A stretch of DNA of 64,000 nt, taken from Hexactinellida sp. DTS-2022 (lineage: Eukaryota > Porifera > Hexactinellida). Within the stretch, counting starts at the first letter, position 1. Each line of letters opens with the position of its first letter. Shown here in pieces: positions 10,421-20,601 of this stretch. Both the position numbers and the translations under genes were made by a program. The stretch is taken from NCBI GenBank assembly GCA_028753945.1, contig JAPNXP010000014.1, positions 1,798,001 through 1,862,000 on the forward strand, read 5' to 3'. The notes under the pieces are model-generated. The model was not told the DNA's origin and did not search any database. It saw nothing but the letters and a program-made list of their open reading frames with translations.

Positions 10421-11581
10421 CCTTTTGGAGTATGATTTTTGGAAAATTGGAATTTAGGAGCGCGAAAATTTGGAATCCTCTCCTATACGGTAACAATAAT
10501 TTGTGATTTAGGCGTATGAAATTGCATCAGACCAGGATTAGGAGCGTATTTACAAATGGCTGTATAATACACTGGTGATAATAATTATTTAAATATGAAA
10601 TATTTATCAATATGATAGAAATAGAGTAAGGTTCTAGCCAGTATTCGATTTTTATAAAGAACATTAATAAGTTGTAGTATCACATAAATAGGGTTTAGAG
10701 GACAAAAATGTGAATAACTCAATGGGAAGATATGGAAACCATAATGAAATTTTCTACACAATGACTTAAGACTACATAGAATAAATTACCAAAAAATAAA
10801 AGAGATCCGAAAATATACATTTTTGCTACGTCATGGTTCCGGTTCTACTTCCGGTATTGGTTTCAGTTCAAATTTTCACTAATAAAAACAACTGATAACT
10901 TAATATATCCATCTGATTTGAATTCTCCATATATAAAAACATAAGTATAGCAATTTTTAAAAGAATTGGATGATTATATCAAAAGTTATACGAGTTTGAA
11001 GTGAGATGGTGCTTCAACATTTTGAAAAATGTTTGGATAATCAACAAAAAAGTCAAAATTTGTGACGTCATAAATCAAAAACCACTCAACCGATTAGTCT
11101 AAAATTTTGAGGAAAGTATAGACTTGCTTGTAGCTTGTTACACAGCAATTTACAGACAAATCGATTGATAGGGTGAAATGACTGGTCGACTTGACATGGA
11201 ATTCCCCTATAATTATTACAAGTTGAAACAATGGAATTAGATTTAACAGTTATACTGAAACTGAAGTGTGAGTAAACAAAGAAATTTCAACCCCCATTTA
11301 TGGCAGAAATAAAACTCTTTATTGAAAGTTTTCTTCTCCCATCAGACGCAGAATTTTATGGTGAATCCAAATGTGAAATAAAATTTGGGGGGTTAGTAAA
11401 ACTTCTTTTGAGTTATGAATCAGACAAATTTTGAAAGGTGTCAAAAATGTGTCCAAAATTGGTCAATCAAAAATCGTAACCCCAGGTGAAAATTAGACGG
11501 TCCATACGCACCTACATGCCAAGTTTTAGCCCATTAACAATTAAGCTCTGGCCAGGGCACCGTCTACGGAGAAAAAAATAA

Positions 11582-11700
11582 AATCCAAAATTGCACCCTG
11601 TGCCGACGCATGTTCCTTTGGTGGCACTATATTTTGTTGGTTGTTTATTGATAGTGCCTCCAAAGGAACATGCTGTCGGCGCAGGCTGCAATTTTGGATT
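11582..11700. repeat. array hairpin 2
   Basis: Same stem-loop as hairpin 1. The left arm has GCACCC where the right arm complements GCAGCC. Confidence 0.9.
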
Positions 11701-12420
11701 TTTTTTCGCCAAGTCATCAACGCCCAAGGTGTGAAGAAGCATTTGTTAATTGGTCCGAGTCACAAGGAACGGTAGATAAATTTGAAGTTTGTTTCTATCT
11801 TAAACCATCTTGAGTTTGATGCCATTCATTCATTATGTATTGATAATAAATTATATTATTATTTATTTATATTAGCATTGTTATCCACGGTTGAGTTGAA
11901 TTAAGTCAACAAATTCCTTATTTTATATTATTTTATTTAATCCATTGTATGGTAAATTAAATAGAAGCCAGCTGCAATTTATAAGTTAAATCAATTTAAT
12001 TATCGCAAGTTGAATCAATAGAGTAAGATTTAACAAGTTAAATCAATATAATTATTACAAGTTGAAACAATGGAATTAGATTTAACAGTTATACTGAAAC
12101 TGAAGTGTGAGTAAACAAAGAAATTTCAACCCCCATTTATGGCAGAAATAAAACTCTTTATTGAAAGTTTTCTTCTCCCATCAGACGCAGAATTTTATGG
12201 TGAATCCAAATATGAAATAAAATTTGGGGGTTTAGTAAAACAATTTTTGTGTTATGGACCAGACAAAATTTGAAAGGTGTTAAAGATGTGTCAAAAATTT
12301 CTTAATCAAAAATCGTGACCCCAGGTGCAAATTAGACGGTCCCATCGCACCTACATGCAAAGTTTAAGCCCATCAACTATAAAGCTCTGGCCAGGGCACC
12401 GTCTACGGAGGAAAAAAAAA

Positions 12421-12539
12421 AATCCAAAATTGCAGCCTGTGCCGACGCATGTTCCTTTGGTGGCACTATATTTTGTTGGTTATTTATTGATAGTGCCTCC
12501 AAAGGAACATGCTGTCGGCGCAGGCTGCAATTTTGGATT
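12421..12539. repeat. array hairpin 3
   Basis: Consensus form, left arm GCAGCCTGTGCCGAC and right arm GTCGGCGCAGGCTGC. Confidence 0.9.
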
Positions 12540-13297
12540 TTTTTTGCCCAGTCATCAGCGCCTCAAGGCGTCAAGAACCATTTGTTAATTGGTCGGAGTC
12601 ACAAGGAACGATTGTTGAATTTGAAGTTTTTTTCTATCATAAACCATCTAGAGTTTAAAGCCATTCATTCATTATGTATTGATAATAAATTATATTATTA
12701 GTTATATATTTTAGCAATGTTATCCACGGTGAGTTGAGTAAAGTCAACAAATTCCTTATATAAATTAATTTAATTTAATCCATTGTATAGTAATGCTACA
12801 ATTAAATAGAAGCCAGCTGGAATTTATAAGTTAAATCAATTTAATTATCGCAAATTGAATCAATAGAGTAGGATTTAACAAGTTAAATCAATATAATTAT
12901 TACAAGTTGAAACAATGGAATTAGATTTCACAGTTTTACTAAAATTGAAGTGTGAGTAAACAAAGAAATTTCAACTCCCATTTATGGCAGAAATTCAACC
13001 CATTATTAAAAGATTTCTTATCTCATCAGACGCAGAATTTTATGGGGAATCCAAATGTGAAATAAAATTTTCGGGTTTAGTAAAACATATTTTGAGTTAT
13101 GGACCAGACAAATTTTGAAAGGTGTCAAAAATGTGTCCAAAATTGGTTAATCAAAAATCGTAACCCCAGGTGCAAATTAGACGGTCACTTCGCAACTACA
13201 TGCCAAATTTCAGCCCATAATGTATACAGGTGTGGCCAGGGCACCGGGTACGGAGAAATAATATTAATAATAATAATAAAAATAATAATAATAATAA

Positions 13298-13416
13298 AAT
13301 CCAAAATTGCATCCTGTGCCGACGCATGTTCCTTGGGTGGCACTATATTTTGTTGGTGGTTTATTGATAGTGCCTCCAATGGAACATGCTGTCGGCACAG
13401 GATGCAATTTTGAATT
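13298..13416. repeat. array hairpin 4, co-varying arms
   Basis: The left arm reads GCATCCTGTGCCGAC and the right arm GTCGGCACAGGATGC. Both arms carry the G-to-T change, and the usual G:U-type mismatch is repaired. Preceded by an expanded AAT/AATAAT tract (13258-13297). First unit followed by the long ~570-bp segment. Confidence 0.9.
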
Positions 13417-14726
13417 TTTTTTTCGCCAAGTCATCATCACTATAAAGGTGTTAAATCATTTCAAAAAGGTGTTACAGAAGGCATCGACCCTTAGAGTGGT
13501 GGAAGTTTCGTTTTAGTTCACTTCCTTTTAGCGATATTCAAGTTTGAGTAGAACATAACAACTGATGACTCAGCATTTTTTATGTGAGTGTTGGGTCATC
13601 ACCCAACATGAACTAACCCATTTTTAATATCGAATTAACAAAATTGTAAAAACACATTTTTTTAACGATGTCATCATCACCTCAAGGTGTCAAGACCCAC
13701 TTGTATAGGTGGCACGTGCCATAAGGACCAATTGATAAATTGAAAGTTTGTTTCTATCTTCTATGATCTCTGAGATTTATGATATTAAATTAATTAGTAT
13801 ATATAATTATTAATATTATTTATAATTTAACACCAATTTCAATGTCAACTTATATTTATTAAGTTTAATTATTTTGTCATAAATAATAAATAAATTAATT
13901 TGTCCATCAAATTTCAATTCCGCACACTCGATAACCCCTAATAAACAAATTTGAAGCATCTATATAAGTCATATACTGACTGAATTAATTAGAATTAAAT
14001 ATGTCAGTACATTAATTGTGCAAGAATAGTCTCGCCGAAATAAATATAATCACTTAATCTGTCGTTGTTGTGGTATGTAAAATCTTAACGGTTCTATCAT
14101 AAACCATCTTTAGTTTAATGCCATTCATTCATTACTTATTGATAATAAATTAAATTATTAGTTATTTATTTTAGCAATGTTATCCACGGTGATTTGAGTT
14201 TAGTCAACAAATTCCTTATATGATTATATTTTATTTAATCCATTGTATAGTAATACTACAATTAAATAGAAGCCAGCTGGAATTTATAAGTTGAATCAAT
14301 ATATTTATCTCAAGTTGAAACAATAGAGTAAGATTTAACAAGTTAAATCAATATAATTATTACAAGTTGAAACAATAGAATTAGATTTAACACTTTTACT
14401 GAAATTGAAGTGTAGGTAAACAAAGAAATTTCAAACCCCATTTATGGCAGAAATTAAACATATTTTTGAAAATATTCCTCTCCCATCAGACGCAGAATTT
14501 TATGGTGAATCCAAATGTGAAATAAAATTTGGGGGTTTAGTAAAACATATTTTGAGTTATGGACCAGACAAATTTTGAAAGGTGTTAAAGATGTGTCAAA
14601 AATTCGTTAATCAAAAATCGTAACCCCAGGTGCAAATTAGACGGTCCATACGCACCTACATGCCAAGTTTCAGCCCATCAACTATAAAGCTCAGGCCAGG
14701 GCACCGTCTACGGAGAAAAAATAAAA

Positions 14727-14845
14727 AATCCAAAATTGCAGCCTGTGCCGACGCATGTTCCTTTGGTGGCACTATATTTTGTTGGTTGTTTATTTATAGT
14801 GCCTCCAAAAGAACATGCTGTCGGCGCAGGCTGCAATTTTGGATT
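14727..14845. repeat. array hairpin 5
   Basis: Consensus arms; long-type unit. The ~0.74 kb preceding it (from about 13982) is nearly identical to the segment preceding hairpin 6 (from about 15411). Confidence 0.9.
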
Positions 14846-16152
14846 TTTTTTCCGCCATGTCATCATCACTATGAAGGTGTTAAATTATTTCACAAAAGGT
14901 GTTACAGAAGGCATCGACCCTTAGAGTGGTGGAAGTTTCCATTTAGTTCATATAATTTTAGAGATATTCAAGTTTGAGTAGAATATAATAGCTGATGACT
15001 CAGCATTTTTTATGTGTGTGTTGGGTCATCACCCAACATCAACTAACCCATTTTAAATATCGAATTAACAAAATTGTAAAAATACATTTTTTTGACGATG
15101 TCATAATCACCTCAAGGTGTCAAGACCCACTTGTATAGGTTGTACCTGGCATAAGGACCAATTGATAAATTGAAAGTTTGTTTCTATCTTGTATCATCTC
15201 TGAGATTAATGAAATTTATCTAATTAGTATAAATATTTAATTTATTTATTAATTATTTAACACCATTATTATATACAGCAAAATAAATTAAGTTCAATTA
15301 TTTGCAATTATTATTAATTTAAATTGAATTTCACTATAATATTTGAATTCCACGCACTCGATAACCCCAATAATCTATTTGGAACCATCTCTATACGGTA
15401 AACACAGAGCGAATTAATTAGAATTAAATATGTCAGTACATTAATTGTGCAAGAATAGTCTCGCCGAAATAAATATAATCACTTAATCTGTCGTTGTTGT
15501 GGTATGTAAAATCTTAACGGTTCTATCATAAACCATCTTTAGTTTAATGCCATTCATTCATTACTTATTGATAATAAATTAAATTATTAGTTATTTATTT
15601 TAGCAATGTTATCCACGGTGATTTGAGTTTAGTCAACAAATTCCTTATATGATTATATTTTATTTAATCCATTGTATAGTAATACTACAATTAAATAGAA
15701 GCCAGCTGGAATTTATAAGTTGAATCAATATATTTATCTCAAGTTGAAACAATAGAGTAAGATTTAACAAGTTAAATCAATATAATTATTACAAGTTGAA
15801 ACAATAGAATTAGATTTAACACTTTTACTGAAATTGAAGTGTGAGTAAACAAAGAAATTTCAAACCCCATTTATGGCAGAAATTAAACATATTTTTGAAA
15901 ATATTCCTCTCCCATCAGACGCAGAATTTTATGGTGAATCCAAATGTGAAATAAAATTTGGGGGTTTAGTAAAACATATTTTGAGTTATGGACCAGACAA
16001 ATTTTGAAAGGTGTTAAAGATGTGTCAAAAATTCGTTAATCAAAAATCGTAACCCCAGGTGCAAATTAGACGGTCCATACGCACCTACATGCCAAGTTTC
16101 AGCCCATCAACTATAAAGCTCAGGCCAGGGCACCGTCTACGGAGAAAAAAAA

Positions 16153-16269
16153 AATCCAAAATTGCAGCTGTGCCGACGCATGTTCCTTTGGTGGCACTAT
16201 ATCTTGTTGGTGGTTTATTGAAAGTGCCTCCAAAGGACCATGCTGTCAGCACATCTGCAATTTTGGATT
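16153..16269. repeat. array hairpin 6, shortened in both arms
   Basis: Left arm GCAGCTGTGCCGAC, right arm GTCAGCACATCTGC. Both arms lack the same base relative to GCAGCCTGTGC, so the stem stays in register. Short-type unit. Confidence 0.9.
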
Positions 16270-17010
16270 TTTTTCGCAATGTCATCAACGCCTCAAGCTG
16301 TCATGATCCATTTGTTAATTGATCCGAGCCACAAGGAACGATTGATAAATTTGAAGTTTGTTTCTATCATAAACCATCTTGAGTTTAATGCCGTTCATTC
16401 ATTATGTATTGATAATATAATATATTATTAGATATTTATTTTAGCAATGTTATCCACTGTGATTTGACTTTAGTCAACAAATTCCTTATAATATTATATT
16501 TTATTTAATCCATTGTATAGTAATACTACAATTAAATAGAAGCCAGCTGGAATTTATAAGTTGAATCAATTTAATTATCGCAAGTTGAAACAATAGTGAA
16601 AGATTTAACAAGTTAAATCAATATAATTATTACAAGTTGAAACAATGGAATTAGATTTCACAGTTTTATTGAAATTGAAGTGTTGAGTAAACAAAGGAAT
16701 TTCAACTCCCATTTATGGCAGAAATTAAACCAATTTTAACAAATTTTCTTCTCCCATCAGACGCAGAATTTTAAGATGAATCTAAATATGAAATAAAATT
16801 TTCTGGTTTATTAAAGCATATTTTGAGTTATGGACCAGACAAATTTTGAAAGGTGTTAAAGATTTGTCAAAAATTTCTTAATAAAAATTCGTAACCCCAG
16901 GTGCAAATTAGACGGTCCCTCCGCAACTACATGCCAAGTTTCAGCCCTCAATGTATACAGATGTGGCCAGGGCACCTGCTACGGAGAAATAAAAATAATA
17001 ATAAAAAAAA

Positions 17011-17129
17011 AATCCAAAATTGCAGCCTGTGCCGACGCATGTTCCTTTGGTGGCACTACATTTTGTTGGTTGTTTATTTATAGTGCCTCCAAAAGAACAT
17101 TCTGTCGGCGCAGGCTGCAATTTTGGATT
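17011..17129. repeat. array hairpin 7
   Basis: Consensus arms with scattered changes (AAAGAACATTC in the right arm); long-type unit. The next expected hairpin position (~18440) is instead occupied by the 57-bp modules. Confidence 0.9.
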
Positions 17130-18434
17130 TTTTTTCGCCATGTCATCATCACTATGAAGGTGTTAAATTATTTCAAAAAGGTGTTACAGAAGGCATCGAC
17201 CCTTAGAGTGGTGGAAGTTTCCATTTAGTTCATATAATTTTAGAGATATTCAAGTTTGAGTAGAATATAATAGCTGATGACTCAGCATTTTTTATGTGTG
17301 TGTTGGGTCATCACCCAACATCAACTAACCCATTTTAAATATCGAATTAAAAAAATTGTAAAAGTACATTTTTTTGACGATGTCATAATCACCTCAAGGT
17401 GTCAAGACCCACTTGTATAGGTGGTACCTGGCATAAGGACCAATTGATAAATTGAAAGTTTGTTTCTATCTTGTATCATCTCTGAGATTAATGAAATTTA
17501 TCTAGTTAGTATAAATATTTAATTTATTTATTTATTATTTAACACCATTATTATATACAGCAAAATAAATTAAGTTCAATTATTTGCAATTATTATTAAT
17601 TTAAATTGAATTTCACTATAATATTTGAATTCCACGCACTCGATAACCCCAATAATCTATTTGGAACCGTCTATAAGTTAAATACAAAATGAATTAATTA
17701 TAATTAATTAAGTCAGTCATTAATTGTGCAAGAATATTCTCGCCGAAATAAATATAATCACTTAATCTGTCGTTGTTGTGGAATGTAAAATCTTAACGGT
17801 TCTATCATAAACCATCTTTAGATTAATGCCATTCATTCATTATGTATTGATAATAAATTATATTATTAGTTATTTATTTTAGCAATGTTATCCATGGTTG
17901 GTTGAGTTGAGTCAACAAATTCCTTATATTATATTATTTAATTTAATCAATTGTATAGTAATACTAAAATTAAATAGAAGCCAGCTGGAATTTATAAGTT
18001 AAATCAATTTAATTATCGCAAGTTGAATCAATAGAGTAAGATTTAACAAGTTAAATCAATATAATTATTACAAGTTGAAACAATGGAATTTGATTTAACA
18101 GTTATACTGAAACTGAACTGTGAGTAAACAAAGAAATTTCAACCCCCATTTATGGCAGAAATAGAACTCTTTATTGAAAGTTTTCTTCTCCCATCAGACG
18201 CAGAATTTTATGGCGAATCCAAATGTGAAATAAAATTTTGGGGTTTAGTAAAACATTTTTTGAGTTATGGACCAGACAAATTTTGAAAGGTGTTAAAGAT
18301 GTGTCAAAAATTTGTTAATACAAAATCGTAACCCCAGGTGCAAATTAGACGTCGACTCCGAATCTACATGCCAAGTTTCAGCCCTCTATGTATACAGGTG
18401 TGGCCAGGGCACCTGCTACGGAGAAATAATAATA

Positions 18435-18833
18435 ATATAAATAAAGGCAGTGATTCTAATACTGGGCCACTATACTATAGTATAGTCGGCACAGTAATAA
18501 TAAAGGCAGTGATTCCAATACTGGGCCACTATACTATAGTATAGTCGGCACAGTAATAAAAATAATATAAATAATAAAGGCAGTGATTCCAATACTGGGC
18601 CACTATACTATAGTATAGTCGGCACAGTAAAAATAATAATAATAATATAAATAAAGGCAGTGATTCCAATACTGGGCCACTATACTATAGTATAGTCGGC
18701 ACAGTAATAAAGGCAGTGATTCCAATACTGGGCCACTATACTATAGTATAGTCGGCACAGTAAAAATTTTAAAAATAAAGGCAGTGATTCTAATACTGGG
18801 CCACTATACTATAGTATAGTCGGCACAGTAATA
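18435..18833. repeat. six ~57-bp palindromic modules spaced by AAT-rich DNA
   Basis: Each module runs AAAGGCAGTGATTC(C/T)AATA ... GGCACAGTAA and contains the perfect 18-bp palindrome ACTATACTATAGTATAGT. Six copies start near 18444, 18504, 18577, 18652, 18706 and 18777. The cores are almost identical, but the AATAAT/ATATAAAT spacers vary in length. They sit where an array hairpin would be expected. Confidence 0.9.
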
Positions 18834-18845
18834 CTCCAAGTTTTG

Positions 18846-19290
18846 TCATTTGACTCTGTTGCAATTTTGGAATTTGAAGAGGGAGTATGTTGGAAGAATC
18901 AATTCAGCTGGAAGAAACGGAATTGCCATAATCTTCTTGACGAATGATGCACATTCGGAATTTCCTCGGTAAGTCGAAGCCAAACCACACTTTTGAGTTT
19001 TTCTCCAAATAGCTTGCGTATAATGGAACCAGCACCCGTTCATCCTGATTCCAGGATAAACTCCGAGCTGCATATTCCCAATCTGACATTTCGCAACCCG
19101 GTTCTAGCTGAGGTACAAGTTCTCGTATCTTCTGTAAAACTGCCACATATAACTCCTCATCTTTATTAGTCAGCAAGCAGTGAATGGCTGGTATTGCATG
19201 TCTCCCGACTGTAAGAAAAAGAGTCCACAATTGGTAAAATTGTTTAGATACGGAGTAGAATGTACCGTCAAATTGGATATTGGTAATACC
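18846..19290 (-). pseudogene. MULE transposase core fragment
   Basis: The minus strand reads NIQFDGTFYSV, QLWTLFLTVGRHAIPAIHCL, then ELYVAVLQKIRELVPQLEP and CEMSDWE, and after a frameshift near 19070 YPGIRMNGCWFHYTQAIWRK and FVKKIMAIPFLPAELILPTY. FDGTF and MSDWE are the first and second catalytic Asp motifs of MULE (MuDR-type) transposases; CWFH..QA is the conserved helix that follows. The N-terminal zinc-binding region and the third catalytic block are missing, and the 3' end meets the 57-bp modules. Clearly a fragment with a frameshift. Confidence 0.8.
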
Positions 19291-19561
19291 TGCGAGCAGA
19301 TCTTATAATTTGTCAATAAAGAAAATTATAGCTATCCGACCATCTACAATGACAGTAGCCTTAAAATTTAAGGCTACTGTCATTGCTCTATCTCCAACCA
19401 ATTTTCTGAGAATTGTGATTATTGTAATTTACATTCAAATTATTATACACATTTTGCGCCGCAAAATTGGTTCGAGATAGAGCATCGAAATGTATTATCA
19501 TTGAATAGGAAGTTGAGGACGGGCTATCAATTGGATTCATTGGCTAAGCTGTAACTATATT
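19291..19561. other. AT-rich spacer with short inverted repeats
   Basis: TAGCCTTAAAATTTAAGGCTA (around 19350-19371) is a perfect palindrome. GCTCTATCTCCAACCAATTTT near 19386 pairs with AAAATTGGTTCGAGATAGAGC near 19463, suggesting a small Tigger-like MITE. No gene seen. Confidence 0.4.
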
Positions 19562-19716
19562 CAGAGGCGGCGCGGCTTTGGGGGCCCCCGGGTGATCGAC
19601 CTACTAGTCCCCTTTGTCCAGGGTACCGGGGGGCCTGAACAAGGGGCCCCCCTTTGTAATCGGTTGAGGGGCCCGCGGGTGAATCACCCGTGCGGGGTGC
19701 GGCCGCGCCGCCCATG
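19562..19716. mobile_element. GC-rich hAT MITE
   Basis: Starts CAGAGGCGGCGCGGC and ends GCCGCGCCGCCCATG, flanked by the perfect 8-bp duplication ACTATATT (19554-19561, 19717-19724). Base composition is far more GC-rich than its surroundings. Confidence 0.9.
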
Positions 19717-19724
19717 ACTATATT

Positions 19725-20206
19725 ACTTCTCGAGATATGACCTCAATCATTCAAATCACGTTTCCATAGCAACAGAGGAATGTGATCATATTCCATAATT
19801 GATTCTTGAGATATTTTATTTAAAATGACTCCTATATGGGCTAGTCAAAGCAATTTGTTTGAAAAAGCGAAATTGAACATTTTACATGCGTTCAAAGTTT
19901 TAGCATATTTGGCCTATTAGACAAAGCAGTGACGTCATTTCGACATAGTGCTACCTCAAAAATATGCGTCTTGTACATGACTACCTTTATAAAAAACAAT
20001 TACATAAGTAGAAGCCCCCTGGAATACTTATTTCGAAGAATAATTGCATTGCATATATTTAGTTGACTATACTAACCAATCCCTGGTCCAGAAATTTGAG
20101 TGAGTTCCATTGCCTTATGTATAGAATGCTATGGAATATCATATAAAAATGAAATGGAAGAATAATTGAATATAGAATGGAATATAATTAAGGATTTAAT
20201 GGAATT
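19725..20206. other. unassigned spacer
   Basis: No ORF or terminal structure recognised between the GC-rich hAT MITE and the left TIR of the PHD-OTU-MULE element. Confidence 0.4.
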
Positions 20207-20425
20207 CAGGGTGTGACTGAATGGTGGAAAATTGTGGCAAATGGTGGAAAATATCCGAGAATGGTGGAAATGGTGAAAAACTACTTGACTGAATGATGGA
20301 AATTGGTGGAATTTCTGATTTTTCATCGAAATGACTGAATGGTGGAAAGTGGTGGAATTTCTAAAAAACTATTGAATTGTGGAAAATGGTGGAAAACGAC
20401 TGAATAGTAGAAAGTAATACATAAA
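20207..20425. repeat. left TIR of the PHD-OTU-MULE element
   Basis: Degenerate tandem units of TGACTGAATGGTGGAAA with spacers such as GTGGAATTTCT, inverted relative to 24690-24945. Confidence 0.75.
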
Positions 20426-20601
20426 TGGTGTTGGTATGCACATTGCTGTTTACCAAACTTTTATTAGGCTTCGTATATAGACATAAATTGTATGTATTAA
20501 TTTAAATTTCTCAGTATTCTAGTTTTCCTTTCTAATTTTATTTCATTTTGTCTTGTTATCTTTCCAGCGAAATCATTTAGTACGGTAAAGTTTAAGTATT
20601 T

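Larger units (their letters stand above)
7437..11207. mobile_element. 3.8-kb inverted-repeat element with ~950-bp arms, inserted in the array
   Basis: Ends GGGGAATTCCATGTCAAGTC and its complement. The left arm (7437 to ~8390) pairs with the right arm (~9685 to 11207) at high identity; the right arm is longer because it holds a hAT (9849-10420). Compared with intact array units (CAATATAATTATTAC at 12046), the insertion duplicated TATA, giving a probable 4-bp TSD. The interior contains a pogo MITE and no recognisable transposase; the shared frame ending in CLISDTLPCKL lies in both arms and is not evidently a gene. Superfamily undetermined. Confidence 0.85.
6940..18440. repeat. complex tandem array with hairpin-bearing units of ~0.85 and ~1.43 kb
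   Basis: Seven hairpins (aatccaaaattgca...tgcaattttggatt) recur at 6961, 11582, 12421, 13298, 14727, 16153 and 17011. Spacing is 839-877 bp, or about 1,427 bp when an extra ~570-bp segment (with TGTTGGGTCATCACCCAACA and AGGTGTTACAGAAGG) follows the hairpin. The first interval is 846 bp once the 3,775-bp insertion at 7437-11207 is discounted. Common unit landmarks are AACCCCAGGTGCAAATTAGA, CCCATCAGACGCAGAATTTT and GTTATCCACGG. Short frames that recur in each unit (e.g. 14630-14977) are by-products of the repeat. The array behaves as a satellite; it might descend from a DNA element but shows no termini. Confidence 0.85.

Noticed and set aside
11512..17141. Recurring frames such as MQIRRS...SFSPSTIKL and MLLHTLGVDDLAKKNPKLQP
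   Set aside because: They repeat with each array unit on both strands and cross the hairpin; no conserved domain, and stops vary among units.
6940..18833. CRISPR-like regular repeats
   Set aside because: Repeats are hundreds of bases apart, or are 57-bp palindromic modules with AAT spacers, in clearly eukaryotic DNA; no cas-type gene.
19527..19715. Gly/Pro/Ala-rich 62-codon frame
   Set aside because: It is the GC-rich hAT MITE read as protein; its ends coincide with the TIRs.
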